DNA of 64,000 bases from Mya arenaria (taxonomy: Eukaryota > Mollusca > Bivalvia > Myida > Myidae), in assembly GCF_026914265.1 (NCBI RefSeq), contig NC_069125.1, positions 65,213,479-65,277,478 of the forward strand, given 5' to 3'. The notes under the pieces are model-generated. The model was not told where the DNA came from. It saw only the letters and a program-made list of their open reading frames with translations, and did not search any database. Both the position numbers and the translations under genes were made by a program. Position 1 is the stretch's first letter. The number at the start of each line of letters is the position of its first letter. This document shows, piece by piece, positions 23,491 to 36,517 of the stretch.

Positions 23491-26400
23491 TTACGACAAC
23501 CGGGTTTCCTGTTGAATATTGTGCAAATTTTCAAAATGAGACGTGTTCTCATTTCCCTGAAAATAATGTTTTGCAATATTCACGAATGAAATTAAGTTTG
23601 CAACTAGCAGCAACAGAAAGCCAATCCCGAAGATGAATAGTGAGTAGGGGAAGTAGATGGGCGAGTCATTGTCGTCTGCAGCAGAGATTGTAATATATCT
23701 CCTGTTGAAGTCTATGTATGATTGTAGTGGAACAATCGCCATAATTCCTGAAAACAACAACAACAAGATACACCAATAAATACCACGTACGCTTTATCTA
23801 GAAAAACAACAAATACGAGTATAAGTAAAACAAGTACATGTTTATCTCAAAGATAGTTCGAATAGATACCACATTTTCCAACAAACAATGTATTTACTTT
23901 TGCACGTCATAAAACTATGGGAAATATTTTTACCAGCGAGCAATGTTGCCAGCACAGCAGCCACCTTGGTCGGCTTGTCTTTTTCCTGGGTGCTTTTCTT
24001 GTTTACGAGATAGTTGACGACGTTCATGATCACCGCTAAAACACTGAACGCTATTGTCAAGGTCGTCAGGACGCGGGTGGTGCCAATTCCATAATCGTAT
24101 GCTGCAGGATTTACAATGGAAAATTTTGATTAAAGATTTATGAATATGTCTGATACATTAGAGTATAAATTAAAATTGAGTTTACTTTATCAGACGAAGT
24201 TAAGCAAATTTTGAGAACATTTGGACCAAACATAAATCACCCTCTTAAGAAACTCTAACATACTTAGTTTACATATTGACCTCCAATTATAATTAATAAA
24301 TAAAACAGTAAAGCCAGTATTACTTTATGGATCAGAAATATGGGGATATGGCAACCTAGATATTATAGAAAGAGTCCAACTTAAATTTCTTCAAGTATGT
24401 TTTAAAAATGAAGAGTTCTACGCCAAATTATATGCTTTGTGGAGAAACTGGAGAAAAAAAAACGACGTCGATAACGACATCATTAACAACAATATAACCA
24501 ATTTGTCTTCCGTCATATATAAAAGCATGTCAAACACAACGCAAACTTAACCTGAGAATATTATAAAAAAAACTCGTTACAACTGGTTCTTGCTTTAAAT
24601 GCCATTTTATTAAAATGTGGGCTTATAGACACCTGGGAAAATTAACAGTTCAAGAATCCTTAATGGCTTTAATTTACAGTTTAAAAATTTAAAACTTTAA
24701 AAATCTGTTTCTAACAACATTGTATTCACAAATTGACAATTCAAACAAAAGCCAATTTTATAAATGTTTCAAAACGACTTTCGGCTATGAGATCTACCTT
24801 CACTCTACACCAACGTCTTTACCTTATCCACTCATAAATATAAAAACAAACCACAACAGGCTACCAATAGAAACAGGTAATTGGAATAGAACACCAGTCA
24901 ACGAAACACTATGTCAAACATGTAACAAACTAGGTGAAGAATTTCATTCCTTATTTGAATGCCTTAATTTTGACAATGAGCGTAAACAGTTTATCAGACC
25001 ATATTTTTCAGACATCCAAACATTTATTAACTCAAACAATTGTTTAATAATGCTAATAAAAAGATTTCTTAAACCTCTGCAAAATGGCAAATGTTATTCT
25101 CAGACAAAATAGGTAAGCATGACCAGTATGTTGTAATATATGTTATCATAGATGTTTACATTTCTAGTTATGTCTAGTATTGGCAAATCTGTAAGTAAAT
25201 GCATTTATTTTCTCGAACACATATACTATTTTTTGTTGTTGTTCCTGTACTTTACTAAATAAGTGACTCTCCCATTGTTTTAAAATAATATTATGACAAT
25301 TATATTACATTACAATATGCTCTTTCACTTCTAAGTATCAACTCTTAAATATTTATCTTAAATATTATGAAGGTAAATCGTTATCACCAATATTTTTTAT
25401 GTTATAACTGATTTGAGCCTATATATTTTATTGTCTTTAATATGCACCTCAATGTTTTCATGTGGTACATGAATGTGAGAGAATATATGTACTGACTTGA
25501 CTTGATTTGACCAAAAACTTTATTCTACAGGATGTGAAAAACACAATAAGTTGTTTGGCATTGTTTCAATTAAATAATATCAAATGTGATTATCTGCAGT
25601 TTCACAATCAACACAACCATCATTACAGGTAGTTAACAACATGCAATTTAAGAATGTCATCATAAGACACATGCACCTGTCATTCTTTATTAAATATAGC
25701 ACACTTTTACAAGTTCATTTACACGTTTATTTAACATTACTCATGTCATAGATACATGACAAAAAGAGCATGAGTACATATACAATACAACATAATGATG
25801 CATTACACAATGTATTGGACAAAATAATACAAATTTTCTAAATATGAACATTTCTTATGTTATTGTAACTTTGATGTCAATAAAATGTATATAAATACAT
25901 GTGGAGGAGAAAATAATGTTACATTCTTATACTAAATTTGTTGCCAATACACTTGAGGAATTTACATAGTTTTGTGTATTTTATATCATCATTGGGATTG
26001 ATTTTCACAATTTGTTTAAAATTTCAAAACATTAGGATATCGGTATAATTGTCTGTCAATAAATCTTATTCTATATTCGGCAAAATAGCTACATTCTAAT
26101 AAATAATGAAATTCATCGCTGTTTTTATCACAAAGTTTGCATTTTCTGTCATTCAGTTCTTTATTGTTCCAGCTTCCTACTTCAATTGGTAGTCGATTAT
26201 TTCTTGTTCTGAATTTTACTAAAGATTTCTAAAACTTAGCTCTTGTTTTAACTGAATATTCTTTGAATTCAAAATTCTCTTTAAACAGTCTACAATATAG
26301 CTACAACATTTTCTTGACGTATTTAAAGCAGAATACCACTCGTTTTTGAATAGATCAGATAGATTCATTTGGACGGACCTTTTCAGCCATAATGTATTTG

Positions 26401-29400
26401 GAAACTCATGACCTTTCCAAATATAATTCATACCACATTTAACAAATATAATTCGTTATATATATACATATGTTTTATACATTGAAAGTCATTGTTTCTT
26501 ACTAATTCTATTGACATGTATCTACTAAGCATAACATAATATACAGATACTGGAAGTTTTGTACAGTGTGGGACTATAAGCTTTGACCTATAACTGATCA
26601 TTTGTGTATCTATTTGCAATGGCTTTACACCGGTTTCGCCATATACCATACAGTTTGGTGTACTGCTTTTAATATTTAGTATATACTTCAAAATTTTCAA
26701 CTGTACTTTTTCTAAAATATGATTATTTCTGTAGCCCCACACTTCACATCCATATAATAAAATCGGTTTTACAATTTACTTAAACAAATCAATCTGTAGG
26801 TCAATAGATAGACATAAATTTACATTTTACTGACCGTTCCAAGGCGGTACCTAACACTCCTTGATAAACATACCTATTTTTTTATAAATTGTATGCATGC
26901 ACTGTGCTGTTTGCGGTGGTTTGTGTTGTTCTTCCATGTTTCTTGTTTGTGATTTTATGTTCTATGTCTTTGGCATTGACCCAGTGCCATTAAACCGGGT
27001 TTATGTTTAAAAAATTTGCTACTGAGCTTGTTTCTGTAGCTTTTCGAATAAATATAATGTTTTTGCTATTTCAAATAGACTAAACATGGCATTTGTTGCT
27101 TGCTTTGCAATAATATTCTTTCGCTTTACAAAAAGAACCACTTCTACCAAATATCACTCCTAGATATTTATATTCAGACAATACATCATTATTAGCATTA
27201 CAAAGAGTGAATCTATCTAAGCAATCTACCTCTCATATACATATAGAGTATTTAGTAAATCGTCAGCACTTTCTAAAATAATGATTGTATCGCCAGCATA
27301 GAGCAGCAGAAACAATTTTAAGAAATCTTTTAATCTTTGATCATCATCAGGTTTTGTAATAATCAAGCGATTGACAACTGCGCTATTTTGAAAATAGTTA
27401 TGTAGATCATTTACAAAAAAAACCCCGGAAACAATAAAGGGGATAAACTTTCTCCTTGTCTGACCTCTATACAACGTAGTGCGAGCATGTTTCATTTACT
27501 CGAACACAACTTTTAGCCTTTTCGTACATATTATTTACAACATTAAAAAACTTTCCTTGAATACAATAGTTATCCAATTTTAACCATAGCAAACTTCTAT
27601 TAATAGAATCAAATGCAGTTTTCAAATCTATGCACGCACAGAATAGCTTTTTGTGCGAGGCATACAGGTAATCTATAAGCATTTTTAATACGAACATATT
27701 ATCAACTGTCGAGAACGTAGGTCTGAAACCAGCTTGAAATTTACTTATCAGATCATGTTTTTCAACAAATGTCAAAAGTCTATTATTATAGTATCAATGT
27801 AAATAACTTTCCAAAGCAACTAAGCAGCGTTATTGGGTGATAATTAGCCGGGTCAGACACGTCTCCTTTATTCTTATGTATTGGATTAATGACACCAACA
27901 GTCCAGTCATCTGGAATAATGCCTGTGTTTAACACAATATTGAACAATTTATGATACACATCTTTCTTAAGATCAAAAGAATATTTCAAATATTCATTTA
28001 CAATTTTGGCTTCACCGGACGCTTTGCTATTTTTCAGTTTCTTAATTGCCATTTCTATTTCTTGAAAGGATATTTCATCGCTAAGCATATTGTCATCAAT
28101 ATTCATATTTGCATTTGTATTATTTATGTTTTGTTCATTGCATTCACCATCGTTATGAGCATTTGAACCAATGTTGATATTTTTAAAATAATCATACATT
28201 TCGCCCAGTATTGCATTACAACTATAATATTTGTTAGAGCTAAAAAAAATCCAAAATTGTTTTGGATTAGATTTACTCATTTTCTTTAATTTATCTGCAT
28301 TTGCCCTTTGATAACTTTTGTAAGTTTTAGACAATGTGTTTTTATAACTCTTGCTTTATCTTGAAGATTCATTGTATGTACTTCAGTTTTATGCAATTTG
28401 TACAAAAAATTAGCTCTGGAATCTTTTCCGCGATTTTTTACATTCCTTATTGTACTAAGCTCTATCTTTGTTTAAACAGTTCTTTATTGAAGCTTGGTGA
28501 GTGCTTAACTAGCATTTGCACTGGTATGGAATAACTGTCCTATTGCATGGACAGTATCATTTATATTGTTAATATTAGTATCATTTGTGTGTTACAAAGC
28601 TTCTGAAATTACGAAAATAAACCTTAATATTAAAGGCAATGCTTTTTGAAATAATTGCATTATATTTTTATATCATTAAACGCACAAGTGTCATTAAGGA
28701 CATGGTAAAATGACATTTGCAATAAAAAGTGCAAAAAACAAGGCTGATTGTTTCAATCATAGCTCAGTGTCATATAGTGACAAAATTTCAACAAACTGTA
28801 CAATTTAGATAAAAACAAAGCTCATGTCTCACATCAATTTCGTCCAAGATGACCACCAAAATCCAAGAAACCGCCATCATCCTTAATATAATAAAGAGGA
28901 ATTACAATTATAAATACATTGTTATATGACCTGAATAAATTAAGTTGCATTTACTTTTTTGTTAAAATCTTACAAAGGAAATCTATGAACTTGATATTTT
29001 TCATGGCATATGCTTTTTGCTGCCCTGGCCACCAATCCCCCTAAAATGATGTTCTCCAATGTAATGGACCAAAACCATGTTTCATATTGACCTTTTGTTT
29101 TTTTATAAAAAATGTTTGTAAATATGTATAAAATGTATGTTGACAATAATTGTTGAAAATAATTGTGTAAACATTGATTTAGCAATAGAAAGCTTCTTTC
29201 ATCGCATGTTTATAAACTTCATTTGGAAGACTAGAATTAAGAGTGGAGTGACAATCAACTCTAATGTGGATACGTGACAAGCAATGTTATATACAAAATT
29301 GTTCGGCAAAAACCTGTAGTAAATGGAAGTGAGCATAAATTACCAACGCATCATGTGGATAGAGTAATCCATAATCTTTCATAAGATAATGATGAATAGT

Positions 29401-32400
29401 TATATGGATATTTCTTCAAATTTACTTCAAATTTACATTTAACATTGACCGCATCAAAAGGCACTTGTAAAGGCAATGGTCATTTCAAGGTCGAAAAATT
29501 GGGGTTTTACCAAATACCAAAGGCGGCCTCCAAATTGCTATAACTGTAAGATTATTATGGCAATTTTTGCTAGTTTCACTCAAAAGTGTGTCTATTTGCG
29601 TGGCCTTTCTGTTCCATACTGTAATGCCGGTGAACATAAATAACTGTCCGCTCCAATGGCACGACCATTTCAAGGTTAAAAGAACAACACAAAACGTAAA
29701 CAACTGGTCCCAAATTCTGGAAACTTCTTAGGATTGAAAGGCTAAAGTAGCTTTTTTCACTAAGTCAAAATACATACTTAAGTTTTACTTTGATAAATGA
29801 TAAATGTTTTTGTTGTAATTATCATCAAAACAATTCACATTTATAGTATAAGGAACTTAAAGAAATAAATATAATATAAATTAATATAAAAACAAAATTG
29901 GGAGCTAAGCTTTATCCTGTTATAAGTTTCGAGAAATTGGGAACTTCATATTTATGTCTGTTTCTTCTTTGCTGATTTTTTTTTGCTTACAACCGGGTTT
30001 TAGAAATTTGTACTGATTGAATTCTCTAAATTTCTATATGTTTAGTTACTTTAAAATGATATGTTATAAGATTTTACGAATACAACAAGGTGTTATCCAA
30101 ATAAATACTACCCAAGGCGGTCCCCCGAACAGTACTTTTTCCAAGAGGGTTTCCTTATTTAAAAAAAATATATATATGGAAGAACATATGATAAATGTTT
30201 AATAGTGTACTTTATATTGACATACCAAAATAAGCATTTCAAAGTCGAGGTCAAAATCATTTGATTGGCAAAATGCAAATATGACCAATATCGACAGCTC
30301 TATACTTATTTCATTATTCATTATAGACAGTTGACAAACTATACAGGAAGTCTCGAATGTTATGACTTCTTTGTACTATGACCTTGAAAAGGCATTACCC
30401 TTGACCTTGAATAAGTCAATGCAGCAAGTTAATTCTAGGTCCATTAGCTCGAGCAATTAGATATATAAACGCAATATTAATTGCTATCTATTTAAATGTG
30501 TGCAATGTTTAAAGAAAAACACCACTTATGACGGCTATTTTGTACGCCATCTTTGATTTCTTGGTCCTCATTATACAAAGGATACGTGAAATTAAGTTCA
30601 GAAACTTTACAAAATTGCAAACACATTACATGAATGTTGATTTTCAAACATGTCTTTGTTATAAACATTGACGCATTACAATATGGCCAGTAAAAGCGCG
30701 AGACTTATCAATTTCAAGAATATTCTTGTTGTCATGGCAACGAATTCTTGTTTGTTTTTAAGGAATCACTAAATATCACACAGATACGTATTTACATGAT
30801 TACGGTTTTGATGGCCATGTTGGATGGATACAGAGTGAGTCCCCTCGGGGTTCAGGAATTTATATCCTGGCCCCAATTTCTCGAAACTTCTTAAGTCCCT
30901 TAGGATTAAGCTAATCTCACTATTTTTGTTATTCTATAAAATGTGTAATATTAACTTCTTCAAGAATTTTTAGAAATTATATATGTAGGAATAATCTGTA
31001 TGATTATCAGAATAAATAATTTTTCATTTATCAAAATCCATATTCAGTATGTATTTTGGCTAATTGAAATTCAGATTTAAAAGTTTATTAAAAATGTACT
31101 GCTATTTTGGGAGGAAGAAGGGTACTTAAATTAATTTTATGAAACTGCATTCTAAAGACATTTGAGGCAAACATTTACTTCGTGTGTTTTTTTCACTAAA
31201 ATATGGGTTTGAATAAAATAGAATCCAGAAAAAATAGATGATATCAAGTACTTATCAGTGTATGCACATCAAACGGAAGTTCCGAAAAATATTTTATACC
31301 AACAGGCTAAAAAATAGTTTAAAATGAGGTCCTGTTTATATAGGAACATGTTATTGCGAAAAGCAAGAAAGTTTGGGCAGAGTTTGAATGTAATTTCGTT
31401 TAAGTTACTTTTCTTTCCATATTTACTCTATATACTTAACACAACATTTATTAAATAAGTCAATCAATACTTTCAAGTACAGGAATGACCAGTTTCGTCG
31501 ACGCCAGCTGAGTCCGTTAAAACATAAACCTTTGGACATATTCATGTTTCAAAATATCTAAACCGTCATTAAAGTACATAATTATGATACTAATGACAAT
31601 CCATATGTGCATGATCCGAAGAAGACGAAATGTAACTGAATAACTGGCCAGTTAAGCAACTTTTCACATATAAGACTTGGGAAAGTCGCATGTTATTGGG
31701 AAACAGAGGCCTATAAATTATTACTAAGTATTCATTTGTTAACAATATCAAATAACTAATACTTGTTTCTTTTCTTTCTGTCATTTCATATTGTAAAGCT
31801 GCACACACAGATTTACCGTTTTTACAACTTCTTTATTTTTTGTCTTGGAATGAGCAAAGTTTTAGGTAAATATCTGCAAACCAGTGATAAAAGACTGCTG
31901 ACAAAAAATCAGATCGTAGTTTTTCATATTTCCGTTCGAAAATTAATGTTTTATGGCTAAAAGCGTTACTTACGGCTAAAGAAATCTGCATAAAACATCA
32001 TTTTTTTTTAACTTTAATATAAAAATCTGCGATCTAATTTTTTGTCAGCAGTCCTATATGACTGGTTTCCATGGATTTTCGCAAAGTTTGGCTCATTCAA
32101 GACAGAAAATAAAAAAGTTGTCAAAACGTTCAATCTGTGAGAGTGCAGCTTTAATTAAAATGGAAACAAACAAAATGCAATGAAGATATATACGAAATGA
32201 AAAAAAGTGCATTAAACACAAATGAAATTGCATGTATTTGAAAATAACATTTCCATAATATTCTATATGATAGTTTTATTAACGTAGATATATACATTTT
32301 ATGAATAACTAGTTATATGAGAAAGTGCACACAATAAATGTATTGCAAGACATATCGTCAAGCATTGATAAAAATAGTTATGAACAGAACGATCCTGTAC

Positions 32401-32797
32401 ATGGATACTTTATGCCATATATAGAAACGAATGCAAATCTTGGTATAAAAATATATTAAGGTGGGGAATACTTAAAATTAACGAACACTGTCATGCATAA
32501 TTAGGAAAAGGAAGTAAAAGAGATGATTAAAACGCAAAATATAACCACGATTTATGTGCTCTTCATGCTTTGCTGTTTACCCAGAGTGCTATTTATGATA
32601 TGATAATCCATACCTAGGTTGTCGAAACTCCTTTCACATTTTTCGTCACACTTCAGCCGGTACCAGAGACCTATGTGGGTTGTTCCGCTGTTCGCTTTAA
32701 TGTGAATCCATCCAGGAGACACAAATCCCACCAGCAACAGCACCAAGGCTACAATAACCAACGCCAGCAATAGACCACGCAGTTCCTTCGGTGACAT
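23491..32797 (-). CDS. Claudin-like four-transmembrane protein 3, short tail
   Basis: Proposed exons are 32797-32614, 24101-23934 and 23747-23491, both introns phase 1, giving 203 codons (202 residues). Exon 1 starts MSPKEL, has TM1 about 8-27, and the loop motif W30...G43-L-W45...C50-x3-C54. Exon 2 supplies TM2 and TM3, and exon 3 supplies TM4 after FPYSLF. The tail is short and ends ETRLS. The phases fit and exon order and strand are right, but intron 1 would be 8.5 kb and contains two LINE copies, so exon 1 could instead be an orphan of a lost paralogue. Exon 1 is nevertheless clearly closest to genes 4 and 5 (SPGW, LKEL-like start). Confidence 0.7.
24290..25112 (+). mobile_element. 3' part of a non-LTR retrotransposon (LINE), decayed
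   Basis: The plus-strand translation gives VKPVLLYGSEIWGYG followed by IIERVQLKFLQ. After a frame change it gives KSSTPNYMLCGETG. Later comes LPIETGNWN and a Cys/His motif C-x2-C-x7-H-x4-C (CQTCNKLGEEFHSLFEC) near 24911-24961. These are the end of the reverse-transcriptase region and the C-terminal domain of a mollusc LINE. At least two frameshifts and several stops are present. The longest open piece is 24720-25112. It lies in intron 1 of claudin-like gene 3. Confidence 0.8.
26035..28540 (-). mobile_element. Decayed LINE of the same family, reverse-transcriptase region
   Basis: Minus-strand pieces run in order. 28334-27786 is the RT N-terminal part (IHKNKGDVSDPANYHPI). 27775-27467 holds FQAGFRPTFSTVDN and IDLKTAFDSINRSLLW. 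27495-27226 holds LLLYAGDT, where the usual YADD is YAGD. EYKYLGVIF lies near 27180, and 26742-26219 holds WGYRNNHILEKVQLK and KSSTPNCMVYGETG. The C-terminal C-x2-C-x7-H-x4-C motif (CKLCDKNSDEFHYLLEC) lies near 26150-26100. Several frameshifts make it inactive. It faces the plus-strand copy at 24290-25112 tail to tail and is interrupted at 26826-27055 by another repeat. Confidence 0.85.
26826..27055 (+). repeat. 230-bp interspersed repeat inserted in the LINE
   Basis: The unit begins 'tttactgaccgttccaaggc' and ends 'gagcttgtttctgtagcttt' + 'tcgaataaat'. It separates EYKYLGV-type from LLYG-type LINE coding blocks, so it is an insertion. Its left end recurs in inverse orientation at 47314-47338 and its right end at 20459-20515. 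Class unknown (SINE or MITE); no tRNA-like head or clear terminal inverted repeat was found. Confidence 0.6.
29704..29944 (+). mobile_element. Short inverted-repeat element (MITE-like)
   Basis: The left arm reads TCCCAAATTCTGGAAACTTC. The right end, read inversely, is TCCCAATTTCTCGAAACTTA. About 160 bp of AT-rich sequence lies between. A further arm with the same wording ('ccccaatttctcgaaacttc') at 30872-30925 shows that the sequence is repeated locally. Confidence 0.5.
31794..32155 (+). mobile_element. Foldback MITE, copy A
   Basis: The two halves are inverse copies of each other. The element starts 'taaagctgcac.cacagatt' and ends 'caatctgtgagagtgcagct' + 'tta'. The halves also mirror 'gtcttggaatgagc' and 'actgctgacaaaaaatcaga'. 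The same palindrome occurs at 38288-38660, 43831-44193 and, truncated, 60896-60975. This copy lies upstream of claudin-like gene 3 exon 2, inside its proposed intron 1. Confidence 0.8.
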
Positions 32798-33539
32798 TAT
32801 CCGTAAATCGCTAAAAAGTAATCGTAACGCCAACAAGCTGTATACCACTTGTATATAGTGTTGAGCTAAGTCGTTGGAGCATACACTTGTAGTTGAATGT
32901 TCAAGGCCAAAACATCAGCTGCTACTGAAAATATTCATGTTTACCTGAAACCTTACACTTCGACCAAAATAACACTGTATTCATGAACATTACTGCGTTT
33001 TACTACATTAGTGTTTTGAATTCGGCTTTTGGAATTTTACCTCTACAAAGCGCATATTTGAAATATGGAATGCGACTTTGTTGTAGCAATATTTCAGAAC
33101 AGTAGCAGTTAGTATATAATTGAAATAACACGGCTTCAACTTATTCGATTCATTGGATGGGGCTTTTGCGATAAAAATGGGCCTTATTGGCCACTAAATT
33201 GTCCACGTGCCCCGGATATTTTCTTACTTAATTACTAAATTGCAACAGATCTGTACGAAAAAAAACAAACAGTTGCAGCTATATTATCTATAGGTATATT
33301 TTATGCTTAAGCACAAAATTAAAATCGTCTTATTTTGTGTTAATATTGAAAAAAACCCGGCTGGAATGCAATTAAAACGATGCAGCATGCTGATTTTCGT
33401 TAAACTATTCAATTAGCCAATAAAGAGATAATAATGGGCAAATAAATAAAACCACATGGTTGTATAAACCTAGTAGCCAGGCATACGTGCCATGCTATGT
33501 AATAAATCGTTGGACACTGAGGTTAAACTTTACTTTAAA

Positions 33540-33591
33540 AGTCTCTCTCCCTCTCCCTCTCCCCCCCCCTCTCTCCCCTCTCCATTTCGCT

Positions 33592-33658
<67 letters not shown>

Positions 33659-33711
33659 GCTCTCCCTCCCCCCCTCTCTCTCACGCTCTCCCTCCCCCTC
33701 TCTCTCACTAC

Positions 33712-33788
<77 letters not shown>

Positions 33789-33830
33789 CTCTCCCCTCCC
33801 CCCCTATCTCTCTTCCTCTCTCTCTCTCTC

Positions 33831-33899
<69 letters not shown>

Positions 33900-33906
33900 A
33901 CTCTCT

Positions 33907-33951
<45 letters not shown>

Positions 33952-33955
33952 CTAT
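33540..33955 (+). repeat. CT microsatellite with imperfect C-rich interruptions
   Basis: More than 400 bp of (CT)n is broken by CCCC-rich pieces. A polypyrimidine/polypurine mirror tract of this length can adopt triplex (H-DNA) structure. The two Ser/Leu/Pro ORFs that read through it are repeat artefacts. Confidence 0.97.
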
Positions 33956-34289
33956 CCGTAAAAACCGTAAGAAAATATGTATGTTTGCTTTGTCTTAATT
34001 GAATGACATGGCTTCTTCATGTACTAGCACAAGTATTTTTTTCAGATGTACACATTAAATTGTTCTGAATAAATGTTATCACTAGGAGTATCAGTTTGTT
34101 TCATTTTTTTATTCAATTACCCCAAAGCCCATTCCTTAAATTTAACAGACGAAGGATACATGTTTACTAAAATGTTTAAGGTTGAACACCAAGAAGGTGT
34201 TGGCAAAATTTAAGATGTACTTAATCAACTTCTTTGCATATATAAATGTCCAATACACATAGTTCAAAACCATACGTTTAAATCGGAGC

Positions 34290-34705
34290 CAAACTATTTT
34301 GATTTAGATAAAACATCGAGTAAAGATTTGCTAATTATGGATAATAAACGATTGTAGACTTGTTGATACAATGATCGTTCAGCTGTTCCATATATATTTC
34401 CACTATATTTAAATTCAGTTCTAAGATATGCAAGAGAGTTACTATTTCTTCTTTGTTTACGGTCCACACGAAGATATACATGTCTAGTTTTGTGTGTGTT
34501 TTTTCTCAAATACATAACCTTTGTTTTATTAATGCGTGTACACTATTTGGATCCGTAGTCATCAATTCCAGATAATTAGTTGTTGTTTTCTCAAAGTTAA
34601 TAGACTCGCTTATATCATTGATAAATAAAAAACAACGGAGAAAGCGGTTCGCCTTGTTGAACACCAGATCAGTAACAAATCGAGAAAAGATAGAAAAGTT
34701 CATTT
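34290..34705 (-). mobile_element. Possible LINE fragment
   Basis: The minus-strand translation includes FNKANRFLRCFLFINDISES, which resembles the 'LFINDI' block of LINE reverse transcriptases. It is followed by a Lys/Arg-rich open stretch (34515-34294). The match is short and partly out of expected order, so the assignment is weak. Confidence 0.35.
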
Positions 34706-35275
34706 TTGTACAGTTACTAGTAATTTAGATACAGATTTTTTTAGCCGGACTCTTTTTTGTGTGCAGAATACTGTCCGGCCTATAACATTGTCAATGTTGA
34801 TCTTGTTGAAGTACTTCAACACTATATTGATGTATAGTTTTCAGTCTTAAGACTGATGTATATTTATTGAAAATTAGAGTAGTATGTAGTTCCCCCTCCC
34901 CACCTTAACCGCTTAGTGAAAATAACATAATGTTCTGTTGTTTTAATTATGCACTCTTCCAAGTAAGTGTTCTCCCGTGATTCTATCGTTTCCACTTGCT
35001 ACGTGTACCGTTGTACTCCTTTATTTTCAAAAGGAAGTCACGATTACTGCATGTCAACAGAGCTTCAAGTTAAATTAATTATCTTTCCTGAAGGTACTTT
35101 GAACATGTCAGTTTATTAATTTCATAAAATTTGTTTGTCTTATAAATTTATTCAGATTTATATTGCATTACATGTACATATACATGATTACTGTTTATGA
35201 GTATACCAATTTTGGCCCACATTTCTTTTTAAATTGTCCTCATGTTGTCCTTATTTTGTCCTCAATTTAACATAA

Positions 35276-36517
35276 TTAGGACGGGTCAACTGAAATCAGG
35301 AGTCTGGTATGGAAGGCAGTCGTTGCTAGGGCGACAGAAGCACCTACGCCATGGAGAACCAACGAGTACGGGAAGTATGTCGTTGCAATGACATATTGCG
35401 AATTCTGAGCTGTCCCCTCTCGAATCTCATCCGCTATTCTGGAGGAAACCGTCAGTCCAAGGACTCCTAGATTTAAGATAAAGCACAAAGGAATTGCGAC
35501 TTGTGTTAGCGTTTCCTTCCATATACCCAATTTCATACTTTTATAGTAAACAATATATGGGAAGAGAGGAGGAGTTAAGAAATGCATGGCATGTTCTTTA
35601 TATAATTTAACAGTATATAGCGTTTATTTCAAACCTGCAAGAACGCATGCCCAAATAAAGGCAATTTTCAGTACTCTCTTTGCAGTGGGGCCCGAGGTGG
35701 TGCAGAAGAGATGAATGATTGCAAGTCCAACTGCTATTATACAGAACATGACAGCCAGGGTGCCAATCATCCGATCTGATTCCGTATGCTCCAACTTGAC
35801 TGAAAAAACAACAACAACAACAACAACAACATTTAATGAAGATGTAACCACTCATTTTCTACCCGAATCCTTTGTTTCAAATGACATTAAAGGGTCTTCC
35901 ACAACGTAACAGTGGGTGGGGAAGGCCAAAATTGAAATGTTTTAAAAGTTCATTATTCTGTTTTGAGGGACATTCTTTTTCAAGAATATTAAACCTGCGT
36001 CCTTTGCAATGTTTTTGGTGGAATAAGGATTTAAGCACATTTTACAATAAAAGATTGTATCCGATTTCCGATTATTTCGACTCATACAACAGTTCATCGT
36101 TTAAATACATCTGTGTATAAATATATTCGTGTCACGGGTCTAAATATAAAATTATATGATACTGAGCCCCGAGTACTTAAAAATCCCTTAATACCGCGTA
36201 CAAAGTTGGTAACACCATCTTTAATGATGGCTTTTTTATTTCGTTCTGAGCCATCAGTTGGATTTTATTTATTTAAACTAACTTAAGATATTTATGATAA
36301 TAAATATATTAATAATAAACTACAACTTACGTTCGAGTTTGTTGTATTTCGCATCACAACTGTTTTCTGAACACTCCACAGTATACCAGAGTCCCACATG
36401 CAGGGTAGCATTGAGGTTAATGATGTGTATTTTGTAGTAAAACCACCCTGGGCTTGCCAAACCGGCAACCATCAGTAGACATGACACAGATGCGGGTATC
36501 AACTCCTTTAAACTCAT
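35276..36517 (-). CDS. Claudin-like four-transmembrane protein 4, minimal tail
   Basis: Exons are 36517-36331, 35799-35635 and 35466-35276, both introns phase 1, giving 181 codons (180 residues), the shortest member. TM1 is about 6-22. The loop motif is W25...G42-L-W44...C49-x4-C54, with a possible N-glycosylation site N36-A-T. Exon 2 carries TM2 and TM3, and exon 3 carries TM4 after FPYSL. The protein ends RLLISVDPS almost directly after TM4, so it lacks the long tail of genes 1, 2 and 5. The starts MSLKEL here and MSPKEL in gene 3 suggest these two are close sisters. Confidence 0.85.

Larger units (their letters stand above)
32798..35275. other. Intergenic between claudin-like genes 3 and 4
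   Basis: Holds the promoter side of gene 3, a 415-bp CT microsatellite (33540-33955), a possible LINE fragment (34290-34705) and the 3' UTR of gene 4. TTTATT near 35111 and 35148 could be minus-strand polyadenylation signals. No other gene was recognised. Confidence 0.5.

Noticed and set aside
33460-34002. Ser/Leu/Pro-rich ORFs of 168 and 180 codons
   Set aside because: They are direct translation of a CT microsatellite in two frames.
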